Origin: Camillea tinctor
Lineage: Eukaryota > Ascomycota > Sordariomycetes > Xylariales > Xylariaceae
Assembly: GCA_022578605.1 (NCBI GenBank)
Contig: MU394074.1
Span: 310,001-374,000 of the forward strand
DNA: 64,000 nucleotides
Direction: 5' to 3'
How positions within the stretch are numbered: position 1 is the first letter of the stretch; the number at the start of each line of letters is the position of its first letter. A program made the position numbers and the translations under genes. A model generated the notes under the pieces. The model was given only the letters and a program-made list of their open reading frames with translations, did not search any database and was not told where the DNA came from. Below are positions 49,004 through 62,105 of this stretch, in pieces.

Positions 49004-50060
49004 CTGTGTACTACGTACCTATGCATGGCAAGCTGTGGGAACCAACCTTAACCAATCAATAAGCCAGCCTCTCTTTCCCTTTCTCTTTTTTTTCTTCTTC
49101 TCTCTCCTCTTTATTCAGTCACGACTTTGATTCCGTACTTGCTTCACTTTGCCATTGTAATTAATTATTTGTCTGTTGACCGAAGGTGGACTCTAGTCTA
49201 ATTTTCGAACTCTTCCTTCTTTTTCTTCTTCTTCTATTCATTCCTTTTATTCTCATCCCCATCTATTTATTCTATTTATTATCATTCACTCTACTTTTTA
49301 TTTATTTATTATATTTCTCACTTCTCCCTCTTCTCTTTCCTAGGAACTCACCTATTATTATATTCACCTTCACTTTTGCATAATTTTGTCCATCATTGCC
49401 TAGTCATACAAGATACAGTGGAGAGAAAAAGGGAGAAAAACACAGAAGAATAAAAAAAGAGAGAGGAAGAGAATGGGATATATAATAAGAAGAAACAAGA
49501 GAGAACAAATGAACGACTGAGCGAACAATAGAGAGGATCGATAATAATATGAAAATATTCCGATCTCTAAATGATCTCCACCTCATCTCTACGACTCCAC
49601 CGTCGACCATCAACACGGGAACCCTGAACATCGTCACCGCACTACAGCACACTACAGTACACTACAATACATATTTACACTATTTTTATCACTTGCTCTC
49701 TATTTGATCGACCGACTAGTGTTGAGAAAGGGAAAAAAAAAGGAAAGAAGACAGTACTAAAAAGCCTTCTATTTCCACAACAACAAATCCTAATCACGAA
49801 TGGTGCTTTAACCTAGAAAAGTCGGGGTTCGAGGTCGCCAACATATATCCACAATCCCACTCTTTGACTCAACCCACTTTGTTCCTCTTTTTTTCTTTTC
49901 TTTTTCTTTTTTTTCCCGAGCTCTTATACTACTACTCTTGCTTTTCCCCAGCTTAGCCCGTCCGTCCCGTCCCCTTCGTGCCATTTTGCAGCAATGCTGA
50001 TCACCCACCCGATTGCGCCGAACCGAATAATAACCACTCTCCTCCATCCTCACCCCTACC

Positions 50061-52675
50061 ATGGCTGACCTTCAGCCTCCTCCTATAACCACAGCTCCCG
50101 ATCACGATCACGACCACAACGACGCCATGCCGCCTTCTCCTCAGCCCACGATATCACAAGAAACAGCCCCTATGAAGTGTTGTTGTGGTTCTCTCGAGTG
50201 TGTCTACTTGAAACATAACCAATCTGTTCTCGATAATGTCGAGAAGGATGTTGTTGCTGCCGCACGCATGGGTCAGGTGCGTATACCCAGACATTCCACC
50301 CTCATCTCCTAGTTTAGCACCCACGTTCCGCTGCCTTTTCTCCTCAAGTGACCAGTCAAGAACCTAAAAGCCTAGCTTCCTATCTATATGTCTCTCTATG
50401 TGTTCACTATAAGTCTAGCCCTTGCTCCCATTTCCGTCGCGTCTTTCTGTATCATTAGTCCTAGTCTACTACCCCACTAGTTACATCCGTCATCGTGGGA
50501 GAAGCATATAGTCTGTGGAATGCGCATATGTCTTAAAGTGTTTTTCTGATCGATTACCCGTGTTACATTCCAGAGCCTTAACAATCCATTTGTATCATGG
50601 GTGTATCTAATTCTCTAACCTTCGCCTTACAGGCCCTCCTTGCCCGCCATGAAGCCTACATGGCCGATGCCGAACGTGATCGATACGAGCTGACCGCACG
50701 GATCGAACAGTTGGAAATGGACAACAAGGAGCTGGAGGCCCGAAATGCGAGGACAATCGAAGAGAACAGGGACTTGCTAGATCAGCTTGAACTTCTCAAT
50801 TCCACAATAAATGACTCCGAGGGCCGCATAAAGTCTCTAGAGGCCACCCTCTTATCCTCGCAGCAGACGGTCCGGCGATTGGAGGGGGAGACTTCCCGAG
50901 CGGAGGCACTGGAGAGGCAGCTTATGTCGCTAGAGCAAGAACAGGCCGAGCTGCAAAGCACCCTGATTCTTTCTCAAGAAGAGGCCCGCTCTGCGATGTT
51001 CAGGTGGAAACGAGCCGAGCGGGGAATCAATGATCTGCAGGAACAACTAGAACGCATGGAGAAGGAGGCGAAGGAGGAGCGTGAACACCACGAGGAAATG
51101 ATAAATCGCATAGAAAGGCAGAGGGAGATGGAGAAGGAGTTAAACACGGCTGCTGGGCGACTCAAAGGAGCAGCGGCCGCTAAGACGCTCAATCACGGGA
51201 ATGCAAATGGAAACGGGAAAAGCGCCGTCGTTGGACACTTTGTGCGTGACCTACTTCAAGATAATGCCAATCTTCAGCATGGCATCGCTGAGCTGCGAGA
51301 AATGCTCATGAATTCCAACGACGAGATCCAAGCATTGCGGGATCAGTTGATGTATCACCAGCCCCTGGGAGACGGGGAGGTCAATACGACACAGACGCTA
51401 CGGGCGGAGCTCGAACCGAAAGACCCTCCTCCCATCGACCAGCAACAGCCTACTAAGCTGTCCCAAGAGCTTCATATCCACCATCACTACCACGTGGCAA
51501 CACCAAAGCAGGACCTCAAGAAACCTCGAAAGAAGCGTCTCGGTATTACCCCAGTCGGTAGTGGTTTCGTACCCCTGGGAACTTCAGTGCCCAGCGTAGC
51601 GCCTGGTGCTCTAGTAAGGCATCAGCCAGCACATCACTCGAAGAGGGACTCCCAGCGCTCGAACCGGTGGTCTGGATCTGTGTATTCGGAGCAGCCATCC
51701 GAGTTCGCACCTTCGTCAGTACCAAGTTCACCGCAATCACAGCGGAGAAATTCATTATTCGATCATACCATAGACACTACGTCTTTTCCCACATCACCAG
51801 CAACGACCATGGATCCAATGTCGCCTGGCTGGCCGTGTAGCCATCGAAGACAACAATCGAACATGTCTACGAGGAGTTTCCAGATACCTTCTAATTTAGC
51901 ACTCCCGCCAACTGTGCCACCCCAAACCCATGCCATAATTGAGGAATCTGACGATGTAGAAGATACACCCGGTAACTCGGGTACTGGGAGTTCTGCAGAG
52001 GAAGAAGAGTTGGCTGGCGATTTCAGCGTAGCACAAGATGATACTCTTGATGTGATGGAAGATGACGAGCCTACTGGATTACCAGCGTTCCGGATACGGC
52101 GAACGGTATCACACGAATCTGTCGTATCCCTCTCTGGAGGTCTTGACATCCATACCCTCAAATCCAGGCCTAGCCAGCTGACCATAGGGCATGTTAGCTC
52201 CGCCGCCTCTGTAACTGGGAGCAGTACTGTTACCGCTAGGCCAATGTTGTCGCGAGACAGTGCAAGGCGTAGCAGTGTTGTGCTTCGCAATAATTTTGAT
52301 GTATATGCTGCGCAGCCGACGGGCAGTCAGCGGGCTTTGTCCAGTCTCAATACTCGCTCGGAAACATCTAAATTCGGCAAATGGGTCGTGAGCTGGCGGC
52401 CTTGGGGTGGTGGTGGTGGCAGCGGGGGCGGTGACGGTGCTAGTAGCAGTGCCAGCGGAAGTGAAAACGGTAATGCTGCTGGTAGGACACCTGCAAAGTC
52501 TGATAAGGAAAAGGATACCCACAAGATTCGAAGCCGTCCACCTGGCGTCAATCAGCCGGGTGTGATACCAGGTTTCTCGGAATTCATCGCCGCATCACGA
52601 AGTCGAGGCCCCCCTTGCAACACAACCCCTCAGGTTGTAGATGGAGATGCACTGAGGGAGGGTCTGGCCGAATAA
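50061..52675 (+). CDS. Conserved fungal coiled-coil protein, function unknown
   Basis: Two exons, 50061-50276 and 50633-52675, join in phase 0 over a 356-nt intron (donor GTGCGT, acceptor TTACAG) and give 752 aa. Residues about 38-47 form a small Cys cluster (MKCCCGSLEC). Residues about 73-265 are a near-continuous coiled coil (HEAYMADAERDRYELTARIE onward), with a conserved-looking end HFVRDLLQDNANLQHGIAEL. A His-rich HIHHHYHV motif sits at about 354-361 and is followed by a basic KKPRKKR. The rest is Ser/Pro-rich and disordered, with an acidic stretch and a Gly-rich run (GGGGGSGGGDG). I recognise the pattern as one widespread in filamentous ascomycetes but cannot name a function; a cytoskeletal or septation scaffold role would be a guess. 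It converges on phospholipase D. Confidence 0.88.
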
Positions 52676-54873
52676 AATGTGTCCAGCCAGTTGAATCCTA
52701 TGCTGCCGACTAATCAGGACTTGTCGATTAGAATTAAACTTACCTCGACCGAAGTGACTGATTCGATTACCCGCTCGATTGTACCATCACTATACCTACC
52801 TATACATATATACTTATCAGCCATGGGGCGTTGCATTTTTATTTACTACCAAAGGGCACGCGGATTCAGTCACTTTGTCTTCCTCCTCGGATATTCTATA
52901 TGGAACAACCCAACCATTACACAACGGATGCATGTAACTTTTGCGCACCATTTCGTTCTTTTCTATCACTTTTCTTTTGAAGCATTTTGGAATAGGCGTT
53001 TCATTTGGGAGGGCTCAAACACTGGGTATTAGGTTAATAGGCTCGGATCTATCTATATATATTCTAGGTGGGAACGGATGGCGAATTTGATTTATTTATA
53101 CTCACATACTGGCTATTATTTCCTTTTCTTCTAATTTTTTTTTTTTTTTTTTTGCTTGCATATCTATACTATTCATTCATGGCGGACTAGGGTTTTTCTT
53201 TTCTCATCTTTTCTCTTCTTTCTTATTCGTCTTCCAAATAACGGAATTTGGTTCGAAAGTATCGGAACAAGATATAGAGCATCATATCATATCATTATTA
53301 GCTAGCGTGGGTTGGTGGAGAGAGAAAAGGGGGGGAGAAAGGGATAGGGGGGTTGGTGGGGAGAGGTAGGAAGAAGAAAAGGGGGAAAGAATAAATTAAA
53401 AGAAAGATGCTTGAGATACCCCATTAACTTATACATATTTTCTATATAACCAGTGCTCTACGCACTATGTAAGTATACAAAGCACGTACTTTGCGTATCC
53501 AAAAACCTGAGACTACGTATATTTTGTGTGCAAAGTCGGTGATATGTACCTGCCTGCCTAACTCGGTCCTTGCTGCTACATATCTACTGTCCTGGGTCGA
53601 GTCGATGATGATGGTCTTGACTTCGCCTATAAAAGTACCTCGATTAGGTAAAATGAAACGAGTACTCCTCAGCCTATACTTACATGAAGCGGGATAATAC
53701 CACTTAGTGAGTTCGGCTATCTAGATATGTCCCTTTGTCTGTCCATCTGTCTGTTTACTAACCTCACGAGTTCGGGAAAATGGTATCCCCCACCCCCCTT
53801 ACCCTCCCCTTTTTTTGAGGGGGGTTGCTCTCCTCCAAGCAGTGCCGTACTTTTCGTATGCTGCATACCGAGGTTAGGTAAAGTCGATTTAGTATATAGG
53901 CTACTTTTCTCATCTTCCCTACATCGCCGTACAATCGCATGGAACTCCAGACTACACATATTCTCGTATACATACAGCATACCCTCCTCTGTGCCTATAG
54001 AAATACCTGCGTATATCGCGGATGGGGGGAATACTAATGTTTGGTATTCTATTTACCTCAAGGGCCTGACATTTCCCTATTCCCAAAAAATGTAAGGCGC
54101 AGAATCCCCAGCGGACAAGACAAGCACACAAGGGTCATAACACGAGGAGGAGATATGAAGCACAAAATTGTTTGAATTTATCTTTTCCCCCCTTGTTTCC
54201 TTGTTTTTTCTCTATCTTTTCCCTCTCATTTTTTATTTCCCCCACATCCACACCTCTTCCCTGTTTTCCTTCAACTCATTTCACCTCTTTCTCCCCTCTA
54301 CACTTCAAACCCCCCTAGTCACAAAAAAACTAATGCACCTTTTTTTTTTCTTTTTACTTCCACAAATCTACCAGTTTTCGAACTGCCTTGTTTCCTTCTG
54401 TGATCAAACAAATTTTAATTTTTTTTACTCAACAATCGACTTCAAACATTGATCCTCCCCCCTTCCCGCATGGAAGAAGAAAAAGAGGCAAAGAAAAAAA
54501 ATAAGAAATGAGATAGGAATAAAATACAAACGATGCTACTTTGTAAATACACAGACAAGATACCAGAGAACCCCAGAAAAGAAAAGAAAAAGAACAGAAA
54601 AAAACGCCGTTTTATGATGCAAATGCAAGTCGAGGATGTGATCTTCCGAGTACACACTTATAATCTTGGTCAGAAAAGGGAAGACTGTAACTTATGAAGG
54701 GACAACACGAGGTAGCAAACGTGTAAACGCAAAAGTGTCACGCTACACAACAAGAAACCCTCAGGCTCATATACGCAAAGACAACATATAGTTCAGGTGA
54801 TAAAATGGGCATGCGCATAGGGCCAGGAACAGAGGCCCCCGTGATCCGATTAGTTGATCGATCGATCGATTGA
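52676..54873. other. Convergent intergenic region, homopolymer-rich
   Basis: A 2.2-kb spacer between the convergent coiled-coil and phospholipase D genes. It contains a T homopolymer (about 53,138-53,155), G-rich and GA-rich tracts (about 53,320-53,390) and pyrimidine-rich DNA (about 54,170-54,440). Frames such as 54168-54452 are low-complexity. I see no gene in it. Confidence 0.5.
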
Positions 54874-57800
54874 TCAGTCGCTGTATTAATGTTAGTTCTC
54901 GGGAGCTCATATTACTTCGAATGAAAGAAATTAGAAAAAAAGTAAAGTACTCACTAGATTTCCTTTGGCGCCAGCAGATCAGCCTGGTACAGCCAATGGT
55001 TATCCTTCTCCTCAGCCTCGAGCCAGTCGTACGGGAAGGACACGAGATGTCCCTGGATCATGCCGCATAGCTCTTCTGTATCCTCGCGGCTGAGGAGCTC
55101 GAACGGGTAAACGGGACCCCGTCGACTCCCCTTAGTAGTAGCCCGGCGGCGACGCTTTGTCGACGTGTGATTGTAAGGGTTGCTAGTACTGTTTGGTTCC
55201 GGAGCTGCCTTCTCAGCAGAAGAGAATGTCGCCCTACGATCCTTCTTTTCGCTTTGAGATTCGGTTCCGGCATTATCCCTTTCTCCCTCATACGCTGGGA
55301 ATGGGATGTCGCCTGAGGGTTGAACGGGTGAAGGTGGGTCGGCTGCGGCATCGCCATTGCGCTTCTCAGCCTGTTGACTAGGGTGGGATTTCTCTGTTAC
55401 CGGTGCACTGCTCGAGTCTGGCCTGGGCGCCTTTTCATTTGTAACCTCCACACTCCCATTTGATGTCCCAATCTTCGATCTACCATCGGACTGGGCGCTG
55501 CGAGGCTTCTCAGATAGGCTCCCATCGTCGTTCTTTGGCCCAGCGGTGCTTTCGAGGAACCTCCGAGCATAGTCGTCGAATTCGTTGTAGTCCTTCCAGG
55601 TCAGTACCTCGTTATCAGGCATACATCTGAATACTCTTCGGTACAGCTTCGTGTTATTTTCCGCAACTCTCATCCACACATCATCCCAGAATGTACCAAT
55701 GATCGGGTCGCTCATGCAATCTTTGTCAATCTTTGCTTGTACTATATCTGAGAGTAATGGGTTTACGGGTTCATTTGTGGGCCGCCCAGCCTCGTCGAAG
55801 TGAAGGGGGGGTCCACCTATGTCGGTATCGTCGAGTACCGGTAGAGACGAGTGTTGTGCGCTCCGTGGTATTTCAGACTTAGTGGGAGAACTAGATGGCG
55901 GAAGATTTTCATTGCCCTTGCCAGAGCTTTGGTCTAATGAACTCTTTGGCTGTGCTCCTCTGACTGATTCAGACTTGCTGTCCCCTCGTTTCCGGCCAGA
56001 CTGGCTAGAACGGTGGATTAGGACCTCGTGTCCATTCAAGACAGTAGTATCATTTCCTCGGTCGAGCCCCTTTGCCTGTGCCTCTTTCCAGTGGTCAGGG
56101 CCATATCCTTCGACATCCCGATCGTGTTTCGAATTGCCGTGGACTCGGGGGTCACGTTCAGGTGATCCGTGCCTGGAAGGTTTGGGGGAAGTAGAGGAGG
56201 TGGACGAAGCAAAGCCGGGATCTTCCCCAGCTTCAACATCGTGATTGAAGCTCCTTCCGGTGGGCATTGACGGGCGGCTTAGCCGCTTAGAACTTTCGGC
56301 GACAGGAGGGGCTTCGTACTCGTCGTAAATCTGTTCCATCTCAGCCTCGAATTGCGCCGCCTCCGCATTGAATTCAGCCTCCCTTTCCTGTTCGGTGATC
56401 TCATCTACATCTAACCCAAGATGTTCTCTCATAAGTCGCATCCGTAGAGTATGTGCAAACTTGCCCACTTGGTAGGGTTTGCCAGCCATCGTAGACCACA
56501 TCATGTTGGTGTCTCGGACGACAGCAGCGACCTCAGAATCACGGTTTCCCAGCATAGAGCGTTCGTTAATGTTGGCAGAGCCGATCAAAGCAATGCGATC
56601 ATCCACGATAATAGTCTTCGCATGAATATAGAGCTGCTCTGTTACTATTTGTTTGTGCCGGCCTATACGACCCCAATTCCGAAGGCTAAAAAACGAAATG
56701 TAATTCTCGGGTACGATTCCGACTGCTTCTAAGCGGCCAAAGATCGAATGAGGCCCTCTGCAGATACTGCGGTATTGGAACTGCATGATCAGACGCACAC
56801 TGCTTCCCTCGGCTTGGTCGACTGTGTTTTGGAAGCCAGGCATAAGTGGGATGAGAATACAGCATCGCCAATCTTCATCATTCTCGTGAGCTCGGATAAT
56901 GCGTTCAACAAGCGCGTCTCCGATACGGTTCACCACTCTGGTGCCCATCGTCTCGGTGCTGGTGATGAAGAATTGATTCTCCATGTACACAAAGTGATCC
57001 GATTCTTCAATCAGTTTCACGTATGCGGACTGAATGCTGTGTTCTCTTAGATCCTTGGGGAACCCGAGAGACCAGTCACCCGCAGAACGCAAGATCTGCA
57101 CTTCACATGTCCCGGAGAGACCAAGAGCTTCGAGATCTCCTGGGCTCGCATCAGGTGGAGGTAGGAGGAATGGTGTCGGGCGAGTTGGTTTGCGTTCACG
57201 TCGAAGATAGTTCCATCGTTGTACAAAGTGTCGGGTAAGGTCCCTAGCAGGCTGTCCTACAACTTGCATAGCGATATCATGCCAAGGCATTCGAGGGGTT
57301 TTGCTCCTGTCATACATCTCTTCGTAGGGTTCGTTGAGCTTGAAGAAGTCCAAGACACGAGGGTTCGAATAGTCCTTTCCAGGGAAGAGCTGGCAATGTT
57401 CGGCATCCCTGGGACGATCACCGTCGGGTTCCATACCTGTTGGGCGGTCATCGGTAATTGGGTGTTGCGGGTTATCCCACCGGCCAAAACAGAGGTCGAT
57501 ACCACCGAGGAAGGCCACGTCGTGATCCACGATACACACCTTTTCGTGATGGGCGTAGAAAAACTGGTTCTTCTTCAATTGATTTGGTGATCTGAGTACC
57601 GTAATGTTATCATGTAGGTTGAGGAGTGAAAACTTGGTATACTCCGAATCGATGGGAATAGCTTGTTCCACGTTGCGGTATACAATAACGAATACCTTGA
57701 CACCTTCTCGAGCTTTCCTCTGGAGCAACCGGTCCAGGCGCCATTTCTGACTGATACATGCCGGCCGTCGCATATAAAGTTCCGGACTGAGCCACCAATC

Positions 57801-60359
57801 ATGGATGTATATAACGTCTTGTGCCATGCTTATAGCACGAGAGACATTCCACATATAGTCTCGTCCGTCCACTAGCCACTGGGCAAACGAATTCTGTCGT
57901 ACCGGTGCGAAACTTTCGAATCTATGCGGCTCATACCACTGGGTCTGCTTCAACATGTCTAACACTGACTCTTCGAACTGATGTAATACGGTCTGGTTGC
58001 GAGAGAACAGTTTGATCTTTCGCTCCGCGGTGTAAATCTTGAGTGTATGGTGCTTCTCGAGAGCTTCCTCGTCGGTAAGATTTCCGTCATCCCCGGCTTT
58101 CCCCTTGCCTTTATCCTTCTCCTTCTCCCCTTTCACTTTGGAGCCGAACCTTTTAAACTTGCTCTTCTTCGACTCAACTCGAAACATGGGATCTACGAGA
58201 TAGACATCGTAAATGTTCATCGTTGCAGGTGACTCAACGACCGCAATGTAGTTCTGCCGGACTAAGAACCACTTCCGGGTATGTCGTGCTATGACCTTCT
58301 GGGGAGTGAGTACTCGTCGGAAATCGATGCCCTTTGTGGACTGGATATGCAGGTAGCACTCTTTCCCATGAAAACTACCCTCAGCAGCTAGCCTCACCCC
58401 TAGAGCTGATAGCTCCAAAAACTTGCAGAGCCGATTGCTATCGGGGCGAAACATAAGCCAGTGAATCATCTCTTGGAGATACTTCTCCAACGTCTTCCGT
58501 TGTCTCTCGACGTATTTCTTCTTAAGGACAGCGGAGCTTTGGCCGTTCACAATGGACCCCTCTCTTCCCTCAGCCAAGCCCGATGATTGTCGACGAGGGA
58601 GGAAAGTATTCATACGAGACTTTCTCCTGTTATGCGTGTTGACCCGTCTATCATTGTCGCTTGCTGTTCCTTCTGCAGCTGTTCCCTCTGCTGCCGTTGC
58701 TTCTCCAGCCGTGACTTCGGCTACCGTCTCATCGGCCCTAGTGTCAGGGGGCTTTTCCTCGTCCTCCGACTCTTCTAAATTTTGATAAGACCTTAGGTAA
58801 GGGAATGCCTTTCGTGGAAACTTGGGCTGCTTCGGGCGATGCCGCGCACTAGTCGCCTGGAGAGGCATGTCGTTTTTGAGCGAGAGCCTATACTTCCAGT
58901 GGATATTCCAGATCTCTCGGACACTGCGAGTTACCGTCCAGGTCATGCGGCTCACACCACTGCCATACTCCAAGGCGATAGTAAACAGAGAGTGTCTTTC
59001 ACTGGTACTATCTTCCGGACAGCTATCAACAACCCGTATATTGAGCTGCTCCAGGAGAACTGGAATCCGCTTGTTCCCATGTTCATCCCTCTGTAACATG
59101 CTCGCGAGGATAACCACCGCGGGCGTCACAGCCCGCAATTCGGCCATCAATTCTGCAGATTTATACAGGTCAAGCTGATCGGTTTTCTTCTTCCCCAGCA
59201 TTCGTAGTGTATGTTTGACCTGCCTCCATCTCTGCGCTCCGAAGGTGGCCGCTCGTTCGGTACCTAAGAAAGGCCTCCTCGGTGCAACCAGCCACTCGCC
59301 ATCGGAGAGCCCACCCGCACCGAACATCTCAGAAATGCGGCGCCTATGACCAGGTGTACGGGGCTGGATCTCCACCTCGTCTCCATTAGCATTGGTTGTG
59401 CGCTGAGTGCCCATCCACGAATTGCCACGCCTCCAACCGGGTCTTCGCCCGACAAGTTGATCACGGCCCTCGCCCTCAGATAAACCGCCACGATGTTCGG
59501 CGCTGTCGGGCATAGTGGATCTTCTGACCATAGTATTGAAGCGGGATCTAGCTGGAGAATCGGTTTCCTCATGGAGCCGCGGGGTATTGGGGGCAGTAAA
59601 CACGTCCAGCTGCTTTAGACGGCGCTTCATCCTCTTCCGTTTCTTCATCTTGGGCGAATCCCGCTGCTGGCCTTCATCACCGCTCTCCTCCACATCGGCA
59701 TCACTCCCCTCCTCCTCGTTGAGGGTGGAAGGCAAGCGGTGTGCCCTAGACATGACCGGCGAGTTGCCCCCGGAAGGAGATGCATGTTCGGACTGGCCTG
59801 GGGATTTGGGTGAGGGAACAGCCCCAGTGGTACTTAAGGTGGATTTTAATTTCGACATCCACCTCTCACTCCGGGATCGGTTCGACATATCACCCTCGTC
59901 CCATGATCCGTGTCGAGTATGCTGGGGTGGTGGGTCTAGTACAACGTCAGTGCGAGCAAACTGGACGCTGGGTCGGCCAGGAGAAGACGGCTCCTCGGCA
60001 AGAGCATTATCTCGATCGGGTGCTCGCAGGCCCAGGTTCCGGCGTGACGATGGAGAGTGGGCAGGGGATCCACGGCTTGGAGAGGCAGGCACAGAGCCAT
60101 TGAGAGGCGAATGACCCTCATGCGGCATTCCCCCATTCAAATAGTCCGGTGCCAGTTCTTGACTTGGTGTCCTGACGTTCTTATTGGGTATAGCGAGAGG
60201 AAGGGGCATATCGTAGGTGTGGATGGGGATGGAAAGTGAGGTTTTGGCGCTGTGGGCTGCAGGCGTGGGTTGATCGGAAGCCTTATGCACTGGAGTAGAA
60301 GCATCGGGGCTTCTGGGCATAGGTGAGGCCGAGTCGTCATGGTCTAGGGAGGAGGACAT
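54874..60359 (-). CDS. SPO14: Phospholipase D (PLD1/Spo14 type) with PX and PH regions
   Basis: The enzyme hydrolyses phosphatidylcholine to phosphatidic acid and choline and acts in membrane trafficking, sporulation and signalling. A 5.4-kb exon (60359-54955) encodes 1801 codons. The apparent stop TAG at 54956 overlaps a consensus GTGAGT donor. Splicing to TACAG|C at 54880 (intron 54954-54881, 74 nt, with a CTAAC branch site) replaces the stop by Tyr-Asp, giving 1803 aa. The disordered Ser/Pro-rich N-terminus spans about 1-360. A PX-like region lies at about 430-525, interrupted by an acidic/Ala-rich insertion, and a PH domain at about 655-790. HKD motif 1 is HHEKVCIVDHD (near 937), and HKD motif 2 is HAKTIIVDD with GSANINERSMLG (near 1243). 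A conserved C-terminal part (SDPIIGTFWDDVW onward) follows a second disordered stretch. Both catalytic motifs are intact. Confidence 0.96.
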
Positions 60360-62105
60360 GGTGGTTATGTGGTCGAAGATTTGTCGAAGTTCGAGTCGGC
60401 GTTAGACAAAGGGGCAGATGTAGGCGTGTTTATTTCTTATGTTGTAGCTGTTATAACCTAGTCAATTCGACGTTACCGACGCCCCGAATATCACGTCGTC
60501 AAACTCGACTGCCTCTTTGCCTCTTGGCCTTTTTGTTTCTTTTCCTCTTCTCACTCAATCATTCCTGGTATGTCACCAGAACTTGTCGATGTCTGTGTGT
60601 TTCTGTGAGGTAATTGGGCGTAACGTAAGGGGAGCTCGCTTGCAACGTTTCCCCCCAGCTGACTTGTTTTGCGTCTTTCGTGGGTGGTAATGACACGGTA
60701 GGACGACGGTATGATCCGGGGAACACTCTCGGGGAAGAATCTTGGGGAACACTCTTGAGGCACACTCTTGAGGAACACACTCTCTCTGGTTAAATCGAAA
60801 CGACGAAACGTAAGCAAAGCAGTGGAATGTTGCGCAGCAAATAAAATAAACGTTGGAAACCCAAGAATTAAATTGCCTCTCTGAACTACCATAAAAGGAT
60901 CACTATGTTAGAAGTAGTGGTTTATTTTGTACCAAAAGAGTGTGGTTTGAAGAAAAAGTGGTGGTGGTGGTAATGAGGAAAAAAATAAATAAAATAAACA
61001 TAAAAATAAAAAAATAAAATAAGATGGAATAAAAAAATGGTCTTGGAAGTGGAATGATGATAGATGGTCACGTTAAACCCATAGCTCTCTCCCTATTTCC
61101 CTTATTTTTCTAAACCTAAGATTAGGTGACTTCCCTAAACTCCTGAGGTTGGTGGGGACTTGCTGCTGCTGAGATTAGCTGGTTCCGCTAAGGCTGGAGG
61201 GGACCAATGGGTCCCAATGAAACTTGAGTAGCTACAGTGTACATGTATGTACGTACCTACAGAGTTTCCTTTAGTGTCCTGTTAAAAAAATATATCAGCC
61301 GGGGGGTCCATGCTAACGTCCACTGTACCCCATTTAGGTAGTTCTACGTGAACAGTTGGACCAGCTGAATATTCTTCCACCACGTGTGCAGGAGCGGTTG
61401 AGATAATTAGTATTCAAGTAGAATGGGATTGCATATAGGTGAGATATATGGAACGATTATAGAACAATTATAGGTTATAAATATCACCTTTATATAGAGT
61501 AACCAGACTTCTAGCTAGAACATTACCTAACAGTAAGTAGATAAACTTAGGTACCTGCGTCCACTACACAATCTACTTCTTATCTAGGACCCTTGAGTTA
61601 GTACCTTAAAATGATTAGGTAACCTACATAATGGCCTCGCCTCGCCTCGGGGCCTTTCCTCCACACTGGAATTATCAATCAGCAACGCTCGTCTCATTAG
61701 TGTCATTGGTGTCATTAGTGTTACGCTAGATAGCGTCCGGTTTCAGCTCACACCCCACAGCGCATACGTACGACCTATGTATGTACTATGTATGTACCTA
61801 GGTTAGGTATATAATCCCGGTTATTAATCGCACGAAGCAGCCTCAATACCACCCACCTACCTACTTACCATCGCAGGGTAACAACATAGCACAATGCTGT
61901 AACATGTGAAACCTGCTAGAACTTCAACTACCTATACAGGCATCTTGGATAATTGCAAATCTCGTATTCTCTCATTTAGCTGCATGTTATGGAGAGTTAC
62001 CTGTGTAGAGTGCTAGGTAAATATAAAGACCCCCTAAATATGGTTGCTAAGTATCGTACATTTGCTACAGACCGAGTTTGCTTGTAACGAGCTACTACTA
62101 GTGCC
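60360..62105. other. Intergenic region upstream of phospholipase D
   Basis: A 1.7-kb region that includes the phospholipase D promoter, a short tandem array (60,718-60,784), AT-rich DNA (60,970-61,030) and TAGGTA/TACCTA-rich DNA (61,500-61,900). The short frames here have no recognisable features. Confidence 0.5.
60718..60784. repeat. Short degenerate tandem array upstream of phospholipase D
   Basis: Four to five diverged units of 13-14 bases related to GGGGAACACTCTTGA follow each other. The array lies about 360 bases upstream of the phospholipase D ATG, possibly in its promoter or 5' untranslated region. Confidence 0.6.

Larger units (their letters stand above)
47292..50060. other. Intergenic region containing a MITE-like element
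   Basis: This 2.8-kb region has no recognised gene. It contains the inverted-repeat element described separately (47,658-48,177), a 34-base near-palindrome (48,970-49,003) and a long pyrimidine-rich stretch (49,060-49,380). Further pyrimidine- and A-rich DNA leads to the ATG at 50,061, which suggests a long 5' untranslated leader for the next gene. Frames such as 49186-49383 are low-complexity products of this. Confidence 0.5.
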
